A stretch of DNA of 64,000 nucleotides, taken from Brevundimonas pishanensis (GTDB lineage Bacteria; Pseudomonadota; Alphaproteobacteria; Caulobacterales; Caulobacteraceae). The stretch covers positions 1 to 64,000 of the forward strand of contig NZ_JAJKBG010000009.1 in the NCBI RefSeq assembly GCF_022750635.1, written 5' to 3'. Positions within the stretch are counted from its first letter, which is position 1. Every line of letters starts with the position of its first letter. Positions 34,874 to 44,074 of this stretch are shown one piece after another. Under the pieces are notes generated by a model. That model did not search any database and was not told the DNA's origin. It worked only from the letters and a program-made list of their open reading frames with translations. The position numbers and the translations under genes are program-made.

Positions 34874-35253
34874 AACTACGAGCGCAATACTCAGCATCTT
34901 ATATGATGTGCAAATCCTGGCGCATTAGGGAACGGCTTTCAGAGGCGGCTACGGCCATCTCTCCGAGCGTTCCGACTGCAAACTACACACACCTAAAAGA
35001 ACAGCCCGACTGGAAATCACACGATCGTTCGGGGGGCGCTGCGTGACTTTCCGTCGGGCTGAGTATGGGGCCATGAAGCTTACCCCACGTCAGCATATAA
35101 CCACGACTTAAGAATAAGAGCGAATCATAAGTATCATCGTTTTCTTAAGTCGCAATGCCGCTTGGTCAACGCACCCTTCTCCCCCCTTTTGGGGCGACCG
35201 AAGCGTGACCTTTCAACGGCTTCGCACACCTTCACTACACCCCATACAAATCG
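34874..35253. other. Intergenic stretch with a large inverted repeat
   Basis: No convincing gene. Contains an imperfect inverted repeat (arms about 35002-35020 and 35043-35061, core CAGCCCGAC / GTCGGGCTG) that could fold into a long hairpin. AT-rich DNA follows to about 35150. Confidence 0.5.
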
Positions 35254-35325
35254 GGCGCTGACAAGTTCACCGGTCTGAGCAAAAATCAGTCCTCCCCTTG
35301 CCGATTTCAGACCATTTTCGTCGCT
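35254..35325 (-). mobile_element. IS6 variant I left-end fragment
   Basis: About 70 bp starting GGCGCTGACAAGTTCACC and diverged from the variant I terminus. No coding capacity. Confidence 0.65.
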
Positions 35326-35442
35326 TTCCGGGGATGAATTGCGGCACCATTTTCTGTCCGAACTCATCAAATATTCGGCCATGCAGCTTCGCGCGTTTGA
35401 GATTTGGCGCGCGACGTTTCCAAACGTCCGCGCGGTGGCTGA

Positions 35443-35680
35443 GGTGCTGTCACGTTAACGGCGACCAGATCAGAAGCCCCCACCCCGCCCTGCTCAAGCC
35501 GTTGCCGTCGCCCAAGCAGCATCTGCATCGCCGCGAAAGCGACGAAGTGTGGATCGGCTAATCAGATGACGTTGGATATTGAAGGTGTTGTAGATCGCTG
35601 CGTGCGTTGTGAGAAATCTTTGAGCTGAAGCTTGGGATTTGAACCTTTGCTGCTGGCGTTCTCGTCGTCGGATCGGCAAA
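35443..35680 (-). mobile_element. IS6 variant II, truncated
   Basis: Starts GGTGCTGTCACGTTAACGG and encodes about the last 60 residues of the transposase (minus strand, from 35494). The complete copy starting at 35681 cuts it off, the same nesting as at 15603-15817. Confidence 0.8.
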
Positions 35681-36496
35681 GGTGCTGTCAGGGTAACTGA
35701 GCGCAGCCGAAAGCCCCCTACCCTGCTCATTCTCAGGCGGTAGCGGCCGCCCATGCGGTATCCGCATCGACGCGAAAACGACGAAGTGTGGATCTGCTGA
35801 TCAGATGGCGCTGGATGTTGAAGGTGTTGTAGATCGCTGCGTGGGTAGTGAGAAATCTTTGTGCTGAGGCTTGGGATTTGAACCTCTGCTGCTGCCTCTC
35901 CCGTCGCCGGATCGGCAGGTGCGAGTTCTCGACACGGTTGTTATCTCGAAGCCGACCGGGACGATGAAGGTGCCGTAGTTTCAGCTGATCGAGCGCCGCA
36001 CCGTACGATGCCAGACCGTCCGTTGTGATGCTTTCTGGCTCAACTGGTTGATTGTGAAGAAGGCGCTTGATCAACTTCAAAGCCGCCTCTGCATCCCGCC
36101 GATGCTGGACGATGACATCTAAAACCTCGCCTTCGTCGTCAACCGCGCGCCACAGATACATGCGCCGTCCTCCGATCTTGCAGACCATTTCATCGAGATG
36201 CCAACGGCCTGTCGGAGACACTCTCCTCTTCTTGAGCCGCCGTGCAATCAGAGGCCCGAACTTGATCGTCCAGCACCGGATCGTTTCGTAGCTGACGTCA
36301 ATTCCGCGTTGCGCCATCAGTTCCTCGACGTCGCGGAAGCTCAAGCTGAAACGAAAGTACAGCCACACGGCATGGCGTATCACCTCAGCTGGAAAACGAT
36401 GTCGCTTAAAAGATAGAGGCTTCATAAAATCGCCCACCCCACCAATGGCTTGCAGCCGTCTAAGTGGAGAATGTTTAGCGTTAGACTGACAGCACC
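35681..36496 (-). mobile_element. IS6 variant II, complete
   Basis: 816 bp from GGTGCTGTCAGGGTAAC to ...TTAGACTGACAGCACC. No flanking direct repeat. Sits immediately before the copper block. Confidence 0.9.
35733..36425 (-). CDS. IS6-family transposase (variant II)
   Basis: 230-aa DDE transposase starting MKPLSFKRHRFPAEV, with D78, D136 and E166 present. The 51 residues upstream in the same frame (to 36578) come from outside the element and are not part of the gene. Appears intact. Confidence 0.92.
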   Translation of the reverse strand: MKPLSFKRHRFPAEVIRHAVWLYFRFSLSFRDVEELMAQRGIDVSYETIRCWTIKFGPLIARRLKKRRVSPTGRWHLDEMVCKIGGRRMYLWRAVDDEGEVLDVIVQHRRDAEAALKLIKRLLHNQPVEPESITTDGLASYGAALDQLKLRHLHRPGRLRDNNRVENSHLPIRRRERQQQRFKSQASAQRFLTTHAAIYNTFNIQRHLISRSTLRRFRVDADTAWAAATA

Positions 36497-36621
36497 AGGC
36501 CACGGTCTCGATCATCTCATGCAGGCCGCGTCCTCCACGCAGAGTCTGGCTGAACGCCACCAGCACGCCCCTGCGCAACAGTTCAGTTCCGTCCCGCCAT
36601 CGGACCTGGTTGTGCTCCTAC

Positions 36622-38994
36622 TCACAGCCGCACGCGGTTGAGGCGCAGTGCGTTGGTCACGACGCTGACGGAAGACAGCGCCATCGCCGCCGCCGCGATC
36701 ATTGGCGAGAGCAGGATGCCGAAAAAGGGATACAGAACCCCCGCCGCGATCGGCACTCCGGCGGCGTTGTAGATAAAGGCGAAGAACAGGTTCTGTCGGA
36801 TATTCGACATCGTCGCCTTACTCAGTTCGCGAGCCCGGACGATCCCGTTCAGATCGCCTTTCAGAAGCGTCACGCCCGCGCTTTCCATGGCGACGTCGGT
36901 GCCCGGCCCCATCGCAATGCCGACGTCGGCTGTCGCCAGCGCAGGCGCATCATTGACCCCGTCGCCAGCCATGGCGACGATACGGCCTTCCTGTTTCAGC
37001 CGCGCGACGACAGCGGCCTTCTGATCGGGGAGCACATCAGCCTCGACGGCGTCGATGCCGAGTTGACGCGCGACCGCTTCGGCCGTCGTGCGGTTATCGC
37101 CCGTCAGCATCACCACGGTGATGCCATCGGCGCGCAAGGCGGTGAGCGCTTCGGCCGTGGTCGATTTGACCGGATCAGCAATGGCGAACACCCCTGCGAC
37201 CATGCTGTCGATGCCCATGAAAATCGCGGTCGCCCCATCCGTGCGAAGTTGGTCGGCCTGCGTCGCAAGGGAAGAGGTGTCGATCCCGCCCTCTCCCAGA
37301 AAGCGGGCATTGCCCAGCGTGATGCGTCTGCCCTCAATCGTTCCCACCGCGCCCTTGCCCGTCGGCGAATCGAAGTCGCTGACGGAGGGGATTTCGATGT
37401 TGCGGTCCATCGCCGCGTTGACGATCGCCAACGCGACGGGATGTTCGGACGCCCGTTCGACCCCGGCGGCGATGCGCAGCAGTTCTTCCTCCTCAAAACC
37501 CTCTGAGACGATAATCCGGGTGACGGCAGGCTTGCCCTCGGTCAGCGTCCCGGTCTTGTCGACGACCAGGGTGTCGATCTTCTCCATATGCTCCAGGGCT
37601 TCAGCGTTCTTGATGAGGACGCCGAGGCCGGCGCCTCTTCCTACGCCGACCATGATCGACATCGGTGTCGCCAGCCCCAGCGCGCAGGGGCAGGCGATGA
37701 TCAGCACCGCCACCGCCGCGACCAGTCCGTGCGCCAGGCGGGGCTCCGGTCCCCATATGCCCCAGGCCACGAAGGCGATCACCGCGACCACCAACACCGC
37801 CGGCACGAACCATCCGGCGACCTGGTCAGCCATACGCTGGATCGGCGCTCGCGACCGTTGCGCTTCGGCGACCATCTGGACAATGCGGGCCAGCATGGTG
37901 TCACGGCCGATCTTGTCTGTGCGGATTACCAGCGCGCCGCTCTGGTTCATCGTCCCGCCGATCACCGTGTCGGCGACCGTCTTGGTGACCGGCATGGATT
38001 CGCCAGTCACCATCGATTCATCGAGCGCCGAGCGGCCTTCCTCGACGACACCATCGACCGGCACCTTTTCACCCGGCCGCACGCGCAGCCGGTCCCCGAC
38101 CAAAACCAGTTCGAGCGCGACTTCCTCTTCGCTGCCGTCATCGGCGATACGCCGCGCGGTTTTCGGTGCCAGGTTGAGCAGGGCCTTGATCGCGCCGGAG
38201 GTCCGCTCGCGCGCCCTCAGTTCGAGAACCTGCCCGAGCAGCACCAGGGTGGTGATCACGGCGGCAGCTTCGAAATAGACCGCAACCGACCCGTCCGAGG
38301 CCCGGAAGGCGGCCGGGAAGATGTCCGGCATCAAGGTCGCAATGACGCTGTAGCCCCAGGCCACTCCTGTCCCCATGGCGATCAGGGTGAACATGTTGAG
38401 ATTGCGGGTCTTTAGCGACGCCCATGCGCGTTCGAAGAAAGGCCAGCCTGCCCAGAGCACGACCGGCGTCGCCAGGACGAACTGAATCCAGATCGACAGC
38501 TTCATGGGCAGGAGATGATGCAGCGCGGGGAAGAGATGCGCGCCCATTTCAAGGACAAACACGGGAAGGGTCAGCACCAGTGCAACCCAGAACCGGCGCG
38601 ACATGTCGGTCAGTTCGGCGCTGGGGCCAGCGCCTGCGGTCACCATCTCCGGTTCGAGCGCCATGCCGCAGATGGGGCAGGCCCCAGGGTGATCCTGTCG
38701 GATTTCCGGATGCATCGGGCAGGTCCAGATCGACCCCGCCGGGGCTTCCACAATCCGATCAACAGACGGACTCAGGTAATGTTCAGGATCGGCCACGAAT
38801 TTTTCTCGGCAGCCTGCGCTGCAAAAATGGTGATCATGGCCGGCATGGGTGGCGTGGTGGGCCGTCTTCTGCGGATCGACGGTCATGCCGCAAACCGGAT
38901 CGACGGCCGTGTCGGAGATTCCGTCCGGCCCGTGCTGTGCATGACTTGCGGACCCATGAGGTCCAGCAGATGCGTTGTGTTTAGACTCGGCCAT
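36622..38994 (-). CDS. P1B-type copper-transporting ATPase
   Basis: 790-aa heavy-metal P-type ATPase, probably Cu(I) efflux. The N-terminus has a YHS domain ([10 protein letters not shown], 32-41, with FCSAGC) and a heavy-metal-binding segment (CPMHPEI...CPICGM, 92-111), in place of HMA domains. The core has the metal-channel CPC in [13 protein letters not shown], phosphorylation DKTGT, TGES and [11 protein letters not shown]. Start at MAESKHN (38994) follows AAGGGGCGG; the longer frame to 39126 runs into the intergenic region. Last gene of the minus-strand copper set, 68 bp after the CopC-like gene. Confidence 0.93.
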   Translation of the reverse strand: MAESKHNASAGPHGSASHAQHGPDGISDTAVDPVCGMTVDPQKTAHHATHAGHDHHFCSAGCREKFVADPEHYLSPSVDRIVEAPAGSIWTCPMHPEIRQDHPGACPICGMALEPEMVTAGAGPSAELTDMSRRFWVALVLTLPVFVLEMGAHLFPALHHLLPMKLSIWIQFVLATPVVLWAGWPFFERAWASLKTRNLNMFTLIAMGTGVAWGYSVIATLMPDIFPAAFRASDGSVAVYFEAAAVITTLVLLGQVLELRARERTSGAIKALLNLAPKTARRIADDGSEEEVALELVLVGDRLRVRPGEKVPVDGVVEEGRSALDESMVTGESMPVTKTVADTVIGGTMNQSGALVIRTDKIGRDTMLARIVQMVAEAQRSRAPIQRMADQVAGWFVPAVLVVAVIAFVAWGIWGPEPRLAHGLVAAVAVLIIACPCALGLATPMSIMVGVGRGAGLGVLIKNAEALEHMEKIDTLVVDKTGTLTEGKPAVTRIIVSEGFEEEELLRIAAGVERASEHPVALAIVNAAMDRNIEIPSVSDFDSPTGKGAVGTIEGRRITLGNARFLGEGGIDTSSLATQADQLRTDGATAIFMGIDSMVAGVFAIADPVKSTTAEALTALRADGITVVMLTGDNRTTAEAVARQLGIDAVEADVLPDQKAAVVARLKQEGRIVAMAGDGVNDAPALATADVGIAMGPGTDVAMESAGVTLLKGDLNGIVRARELSKATMSNIRQNLFFAFIYNAAGVPIAAGVLYPFFGILLSPMIAAAAMALSSVSVVTNALRLNRVRL

Positions 38995-39062
38995 GAGCCG
39001 CCCCTTTTCAATCGTAGATCGATCCGGCCCCCGACCCGATGTCGGGCCGACAGTTGTTGATC

Positions 39063-39443
39063 CTAGTGAACCATGAAGCTGATGGAGCCGGACATCTTGT
39101 GCCCGTCCGGGGCTTCGGCGGTCCATACGGCAGTGTAGGCCCCCGGAGCGAGAAGCGGCAAGGCGACGCTGACAATCGCGGCGGCGGGCGCGGGCGGGGC
39201 TGCGACCACGATCGGCGCCTGGCCCTCGGCGGTGAGGGTGACGGTCTTAAGAATCATGGGGTGCGGGAAGGTCGCACTGAAGCGTTCCGGTGACCCATTC
39301 GTCATCGCGCCGTCGGCGGGCGTGGTGACGATGCCCGATGGAGCCAGGGTCGACTGCTGCATCCCGGCGTGGCCGGCGTGCGGGTCCTGGGCGGCGGCGG
39401 CTCCGGCGACCGTCAGAACGGCGGTGAGAACGAAAATACGCAT
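39063..39443 (-). CDS. CopC-like periplasmic copper protein
   Basis: 126-aa exported protein: signal peptide 1-18 (AAA|QDP), His-rich N-terminus HAGHAG, and a CopC/YobA beta-sandwich ending SGSISFMVH. It carries Met and His residues suitable for copper. Lies 20 bp after copB. A second, more typical CopC is at 47175-47537. Confidence 0.82.
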   Translation of the reverse strand: MRIFVLTAVLTVAGAAAAQDPHAGHAGMQQSTLAPSGIVTTPADGAMTNGSPERFSATFPHPMILKTVTLTAEGQAPIVVAAPPAPAAAIVSVALPLLAPGAYTAVWTAEAPDGHKMSGSISFMVH

Positions 39444-39463
39444 AATGAGTCCAATATCCTCGA

Positions 39464-40744
39464 TTAGAACCAGGCCTTGATCCCGACGATCAGGCGAACA
39501 TCTTCGGCATCCTCGTCACGCGCCCTGGCGTAGTCGGCGGTGTCGCCCAGCGACCGGCTCCACTCGACCCCGACGTAGGGCGCGAACTCCTTACGGATTT
39601 CGTAGCGCAGGCGCAGGCCCGCCGTGACCGAGGTCAGACCCGAACCGATCTCCAGTTCTGGAATGTCGCTGGCCGACATCGCCACTTCAATGGCCGGCTG
39701 AACGATCCACTTCTGGGTGATGCGCTGGTCATATTCGACCTCGGCACGGGCGGTCAGGTCGCCTTCGGTCGACAGGAAGGCGGCGGCGTTCATTTCGAAC
39801 CAATAGGGGGCGACGCCCTGAACGCCGACGGTCAGATAGGTGGTGTCGTCGCCGTCGGGGCGGAAGTCCTGCCTCACGCCCGCTTGAACGTCCCAGAAGG
39901 GGGCGATGGCGCGGCTGTAGAGAGCCTGGACCTCGGCTTCGTGCAGTTTGCCGCCGAAATCGCCTTCGCCCTCAGTCTTCCACCAGAAGCGGTTGATGTC
40001 GCCGCCGGTCCAGCCCTGAGCGTTCCAGCTATAGCCCTTCTCCCCATCGCCGAAGCTGGATTCAATCGAGTCGATCAGCACGGCGGTAGAGCGAATGTCG
40101 CCGTTCTCGACCAGCAGTTGCTTGCGCGAGGCCGCCATGACGGCGGGGTCGAACAGCAGGTCCGCCGCATGGGCGGGCGCGGCGCGGGCGGCGGCAGGCG
40201 GCGGCGTCTCGACCATCCGTCCCCCGACAGCGTCCACGCTAGTCGGGATGTTGGGCGCACCGCCAGTCATGGCCGACATGTCATGACCAGCGTGGGGATC
40301 GGCGGCAGGCGCCTGAGCCGCCGCCGCCTGCATCCCGCTCATGTCATGACCGGCGTGCGGGTCGGCCGCAGCCGCCGGAACCGCGCCCATGTTGTGACCG
40401 GCGTGAGAATCCGCGGCAGGCGCCTGGGCTGGAGCCATCTGCATCGCGCTCATGTCGTGCCCGGCGTGGGGGTCGGCCGCAGCCGCCGGGGCCGGAGCCG
40501 CCTGCATCCCGCTCATGTCATGGCCGGCGTGCGGATCGGTCGCCACCGGCGCCGGCGGCGTGGCGCGACGGGGCTGAGGGGCGGCGGCGCGCGGCTTGGG
40601 CTTGGGGGCGGGCGTCGGCCGGGCTTGCGGAGGACGGGCGGGCGCGGCGTGGGCTCCGTGGCCGCCATGGGTCTGGGCGACGGCCGAACCGGCGGCCAGC
40701 ATCAGGGGCAGAACCGCGACAGCGGCGAACAGGGCGCGGCTCAT
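39464..40744 (-). CDS. copB: CopB outer-membrane copper resistance protein
   Basis: 426 aa. Signal peptide about 1-23. Then a low-complexity Pro/Ala region with five near-repeats of DPHAGHDMSGM (about 60-160), expected to bind copper through His and Met. The C-terminal 220 or so residues form the CopB outer-membrane beta-barrel, ending in phenylalanine (VGIKAWF). Stop-start overlap of 4 bp with copA (40741-40744) shows translational coupling, as in PcoAB/CopAB systems. Confidence 0.92.
   Translation of the reverse strand: MSRALFAAVAVLPLMLAAGSAVAQTHGGHGAHAAPARPPQARPTPAPKPKPRAAAPQPRRATPPAPVATDPHAGHDMSGMQAAPAPAAAADPHAGHDMSAMQMAPAQAPAADSHAGHNMGAVPAAAADPHAGHDMSGMQAAAAQAPAADPHAGHDMSAMTGGAPNIPTSVDAVGGRMVETPPPAAARAAPAHAADLLFDPAVMAASRKQLLVENGDIRSTAVLIDSIESSFGDGEKGYSWNAQGWTGGDINRFWWKTEGEGDFGGKLHEAEVQALYSRAIAPFWDVQAGVRQDFRPDGDDTTYLTVGVQGVAPYWFEMNAAAFLSTEGDLTARAEVEYDQRITQKWIVQPAIEVAMSASDIPELEIGSGLTSVTAGLRLRYEIRKEFAPYVGVEWSRSLGDTADYARARDEDAEDVRLIVGIKAWF
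40265..40560 (-). repeat. Tandem His/Met repeat region inside copB
   Basis: Five imperfect direct repeats encoding D(P/S)HAGH(D/N)M(S/G), spaced about 60 bp. A coding repeat likely prone to copy-number change, not a CRISPR. Confidence 0.85.
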
Positions 40745-42522
40745 CGGGCGGCTCCTTCCAGCGGACGAACCGTGACGACGTTGAACATCCCCGCGTGCAT
40801 GTGCATCAGCAGGTGGCAGTGGAAGGCCCAGTCGCCCGGCGCGTTGGCGGTCAGGTCGAAGGTCACCTTGCCCCCCGGTGCCACATTGACCGTGTGCTTC
40901 AGCGGCTGATGCCCGTCATGGCCGTTGACCAGCTCGAAGAAGTGGCCGTGCAGGTGGATGGGGTGGGCCATCATGGTGTCGTTGACCAGGGTGACGCGGA
41001 CCCGCTCGTTCAGCTCAAACCGGATCGGCTCGACCAGCTCCGAGAACTTGCGTCCGTCAAAGCCCCACATGAACCGTTCCATATTGCCGGTCAGGTGGAT
41101 TTCCATCGAACGCGACGGGGCGCGGGTGTCGGTGTTCGGCGTCAGCGAGCGCAGGTCGGTATAGACCAGCACCCGGTGATCCACGTCCTGCAGCCCCTGC
41201 GGCCGCTCGCCCAGACGGTTGGCGGGCGCGGGCGCGATAGCGTCCACGCCGACGCCGACGGCCATGTCGGCGGGGGCGTTGTTGGGGTCACGCATGCTCA
41301 TGGCGCCGTGGTCCATCGGCGCGGCGGCGGCTCCGGCTGTGGCGGCCCCTGCAGCACCGTGTGCCGAGTGGTCCATGCCCGCCATGCTGCCGTGGTCCAT
41401 GCCGCCCATGCCCATGTCGGTCATGGTCAGGTTCGGCACCTTGCGCAGGGGGGGAACCTCGGCGGTCATGCCCATACGCGGGGCCAGGGTCGCGCGCCCC
41501 ATGCCCGAACGGTCGATGGCCTCCGACACGATGGTGTAGGCGCGGTCCTCAAGCGGACGGACGATGACGTCATAGGTCTCGGCGACCGAAATCTGGAACT
41601 CGTCCACCTCGACCGGGCGGACGTGCTCGCCGTCGGCCTGAACCACGGTCATGGCCAGACCCGGAATGCGGACGTTGAAGATCGACATGGCCGAGGCGTT
41701 GATGACGCGCAGGCGCACCCGCTCGCCGGGCCGGAACAGGCCGGTCCAGTTCTCCTCAGGCCCGTGGCCGTTGACCAGATAGGTGTAGGTCGTGCCGTTG
41801 ACGTCCAGGATGTCGCGCGGGTCCATCCGCATGGCCCCCCACATCCGGCGCTCGGCCAGGCTCATACCGTCCGATCCGTCCAGCAGGCCCGCCAGTGTGG
41901 TCTTCTGCATGTTGAAGTAGCCGGGGCTCTTCTTCAGCTTGGCCAGGATTTCGTGCGGATGCATGAAGCTCCAGTCCGACAGGACCAGAACATGCTCGCG
42001 GTCATAGCCGACCGGATCGGCGCCCGCCGGGTCGATGACGATGGGGCCATAGTGGCCCATGGCCTCCTGCAAACCCGAGTGGCTGTGATACCAGTAGGTG
42101 CCCGACTGCTTCAGCGGAAACTCATAGACAAAGGTCTCGCGCGGCTTGATGCCGGGGAAGCTGACGCCCGGCACACCGTCCATCTGGAACGGCAGCAGCA
42201 AGCCATGCCAATGGATCGAGGTGTCCTCGTCCAGTGTGTTGGTGACCGACAGGCGCACGTTCTGGCCTTCGCGCATCCGCAGCATGGGGGCGGGCAACAG
42301 GCCGTTGACCGTCACCGCATGGCCGGTGCGCCCGCCGACGATGAATTCGGAGCGGCCCACCGTCAGGTCGATATTCGGCCCCGCCAGCGTCGGCAAATCG
42401 GCGCGCAGCCCGGCTGATCCGGTCTGAGCCCAAGCGGGTAGGAGCCCTTGCAATCCCAGCAGGCCGCCACCCGCGACGGCGCCACGAAGAAGGGTTCGAC
42501 GATCGAAGTGTGGGGTCGACAT
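40741..42522 (-). CDS. copA: CopA multicopper oxidase
   Basis: 593-aa periplasmic multicopper oxidase (PcoA/CopA). A Tat signal (FDRRTLLRGAVAGGG) exports the folded enzyme. Copper sites: HWHGLLLP, WYHSHSGLQE, HPIHLHGHFFEL and HCHLLMHMHAGM. A Met/His-rich insert (GMGGMDHGSMAGMDHSAHG) precedes the third cupredoxin domain. Oxidises Cu(I) and binds excess copper. Start at ATG 42522; the two codons before it in the frame are TTG-CTG. Confidence 0.95.
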   Translation of the reverse strand: MSTPHFDRRTLLRGAVAGGGLLGLQGLLPAWAQTGSAGLRADLPTLAGPNIDLTVGRSEFIVGGRTGHAVTVNGLLPAPMLRMREGQNVRLSVTNTLDEDTSIHWHGLLLPFQMDGVPGVSFPGIKPRETFVYEFPLKQSGTYWYHSHSGLQEAMGHYGPIVIDPAGADPVGYDREHVLVLSDWSFMHPHEILAKLKKSPGYFNMQKTTLAGLLDGSDGMSLAERRMWGAMRMDPRDILDVNGTTYTYLVNGHGPEENWTGLFRPGERVRLRVINASAMSIFNVRIPGLAMTVVQADGEHVRPVEVDEFQISVAETYDVIVRPLEDRAYTIVSEAIDRSGMGRATLAPRMGMTAEVPPLRKVPNLTMTDMGMGGMDHGSMAGMDHSAHGAAGAATAGAAAAPMDHGAMSMRDPNNAPADMAVGVGVDAIAPAPANRLGERPQGLQDVDHRVLVYTDLRSLTPNTDTRAPSRSMEIHLTGNMERFMWGFDGRKFSELVEPIRFELNERVRVTLVNDTMMAHPIHLHGHFFELVNGHDGHQPLKHTVNVAPGGKVTFDLTANAPGDWAFHCHLLMHMHAGMFNVVTVRPLEGAAR

Positions 42523-42639
42523 CAGCAAGAAGTTCCTTGATCTGCTATTCAGCCATTCGTTCAGATACGCATCCTGGCGACCAAGCCCTTGCGACAGGAC
42601 GCCACAGCCACCCAGATCAAAGCCTTCTGCGCCTTCCCA

Positions 42640-43221
42640 TCATGGCGGGGTCAGGCGCCTTCGCTCGGCTTGGCGCGCCAAGACCTCTGATAATTTCATG
42701 CGCGCGCGGGCGATGCGGGTCTCCACAGCCTTCGGCGTGACGCCCAGGATTGTTGCGATCTCGGCATGAGACCGCCCTTCGAGCGTCGCGAGCAGGAGGG
42801 GAGCCTTCAGGCCGTCCGGAAGGTCTGCCAACGCGCGTTTCAGGTCCGCCACCCTGCGCAGGTCGTCCAGCCGGACCTCGGGTGTAGGCGTATCGTCGCT
42901 CACCGTTGTCGCCTCGGGCGCATCAAGACCCATGACCCCGCGCACGACGCGGCGAACCGCTCTCCGACGGCTCCAATCGCGACATTTGTTCAGGGCGATG
43001 GAGCGCAGCCAGACATCGAAGGGCCGCGTCGGATCGTATCGTCGCACGGCCAGCCAGGCGGCGACATAGGTCTCCTGCAACAGGTCGTGGGCCTCGTCCT
43101 CGTCACCGACATAGCGGCGGATGAAGCGATGCAGATCACCCTTGGTCGCAGCCATCAGGGCGGTGAAGGAGGCTCGGTCTCCGCCTGCCGCGCGAACCTC
43201 GATGCTCTGCTCGGCTTCCAC
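42640..43221 (-). CDS. ECF sigma factor (CnrH-like)
   Basis: 193-aa sigma-70 family ECF factor. Region 2 has DLLQETYVAAWLAVRRYDPTRPFDVWLRSIALNKCRDW; region 4 has LLLATLEGRSHAEIATILGVTPKAVETRIARARMKL. The two upstream genes encode a membrane heavy-metal sensor and an anti-sigma candidate, matching the CnrYXH/NccYXH order. It presumably turns on the cop genes 117 bp downstream when metal is present (inference). Confidence 0.92.
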   Translation of the reverse strand: MEAEQSIEVRAAGGDRASFTALMAATKGDLHRFIRRYVGDEDEAHDLLQETYVAAWLAVRRYDPTRPFDVWLRSIALNKCRDWSRRRAVRRVVRGVMGLDAPEATTVSDDTPTPEVRLDDLRRVADLKRALADLPDGLKAPLLLATLEGRSHAEIATILGVTPKAVETRIARARMKLSEVLARQAERRRLTPP

Positions 43222-43230
43222 GCGCGGCGC

Positions 43231-43671
43231 TTATCCGGCGTCGTGACGCAAAGCGTCGACGACCGCTTTGTCGAACACCTCGGCCTGGGCCGGGGTCAAT
43301 ACGGATCGCATCTCGAAGACATGGGCGATTGTCGCCTTCTGGAGATCGCCCATGGCGACATGGAAATGATCCACCGCCGCTTGAACCTGGGGCGTGTCGC
43401 CGTTGCTGGCGGCAATGGCGGCCGCCAGTTCGCGATTGGCGGCGCGGACTTCGGCCTCCAGCGCGGGTCGTTGAACGGCGAAGCGGGCTTCGATGACGTC
43501 AAGGCGATGGTCTTGATCTGGACTCAGATCGAGTTTTTTATGGACGATGCTGTGAAGGTTAGGAGGCTGCCGCTCTCGCATGACCCAGGTCGCGGTCCCC
43601 CAGGTCGTCGCACCGCTGGCCAGCGCCGCCAGGATCGCCGTGATGAGTATGGACTTCCAGTTCGCCCTCAT
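43231..43671 (-). CDS. Periplasmic heavy-metal sensor (CnrX/NccX-like)
   Basis: 146-aa protein with one N-terminal membrane segment (ILITAILAALASGATTWGTATW) and a helical periplasmic domain with HSIVHKKLDLSPDQDHRLD and a His/Met-bearing VDHFHVAMGDL and VFEMRSVLTPAQAEVF, the pattern of CnrX-type sensors. Overlaps the anti-sigma gene by 4 bp and precedes the sigma gene by 9 bp. Confidence 0.85.
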   Translation of the reverse strand: MRANWKSILITAILAALASGATTWGTATWVMRERQPPNLHSIVHKKLDLSPDQDHRLDVIEARFAVQRPALEAEVRAANRELAAAIAASNGDTPQVQAAVDHFHVAMGDLQKATIAHVFEMRSVLTPAQAEVFDKAVVDALRHDAG

Positions 43672-43946
43672 CCCTGGACGTCCAGGGTGGTGAGCGGCGA
43701 CAAACCGGCCGACACGGTGAAAATCCGCATTTCGGAAGGCTCCGGCCGAGGCGCTAGAAGCATCAGACCTCCATTCGTGACGCCGACGACAAGGGCAAGC
43801 GCCACAGCCGCTACCCGGACGTGGCCTAGGCGCGCACGGTCCTTGCGTTCACTGACCCGCGCCCAGACGGCATCTTCCACGCCGGCGAGCAGCGCGGTGT
43901 CATCTGGCGCAACCATTCCAATCAGTCTGTCCATATCATCAATCAT
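43668..43946 (-). CDS. Putative anti-sigma factor (CnrY-like)
   Basis: 92-aa protein with a cytoplasmic N-terminus (MDRLIGMVAPDDTALLAGVEDAVWARV) and one membrane segment (VRVAAVALALVVGVTNGGLMLL), as in CnrY/NccY. First gene of the three-gene regulatory set. Would hold the ECF factor at the membrane until the sensor detects metal. Confidence 0.75.
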   Translation of the reverse strand: MIDDMDRLIGMVAPDDTALLAGVEDAVWARVSERKDRARLGHVRVAAVALALVVGVTNGGLMLLAPRPEPSEMRIFTVSAGLSPLTTLDVQG

Positions 43947-43993
43947 TCCGCACCTGCCTCACGCCCCATCTGCCATACGCGCCAGCTTCGCGT

Positions 43994-44009
43994 TCCCCTT
44001 ACGAGGGGA
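43994..44009. promoter_or_regulatory. Palindrome in divergent promoter region
   Basis: Perfect TCCCCT-N4-AGGGGA between the anti-sigma gene (start 43946) and the divergent acyltransferase (start 44075). Could be a regulator site; no defined consensus is matched. Confidence 0.35.
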
Positions 44010-44074
44010 TGAGCCGCCGCCCGCGTAGATACCATAGAACGACCGGGACATCCCGTCGTCCAAGGGGGAGCGAT

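Noticed and set aside
35002..35061. Integron attC site
   Set aside because: The arms lack the attC core-site consensus, and no integrase or cassette array is nearby.
35134..35382. 82-aa minus-strand open frame
   Set aside because: Overlaps an IS6 terminal fragment, with no ribosome site or family resemblance.
40265..40560. CRISPR-like direct repeats
   Set aside because: The repeats are in frame, encode His/Met copper-binding motifs of CopB and have no unique spacers.
40795..42417. 540-aa plus-strand open frame
   Set aside because: Antisense to copA; composition is an artefact of its GC-rich codons.
42766..44028. 420-aa plus-strand open frame
   Set aside because: Antisense to the sigma/sensor/anti-sigma genes.
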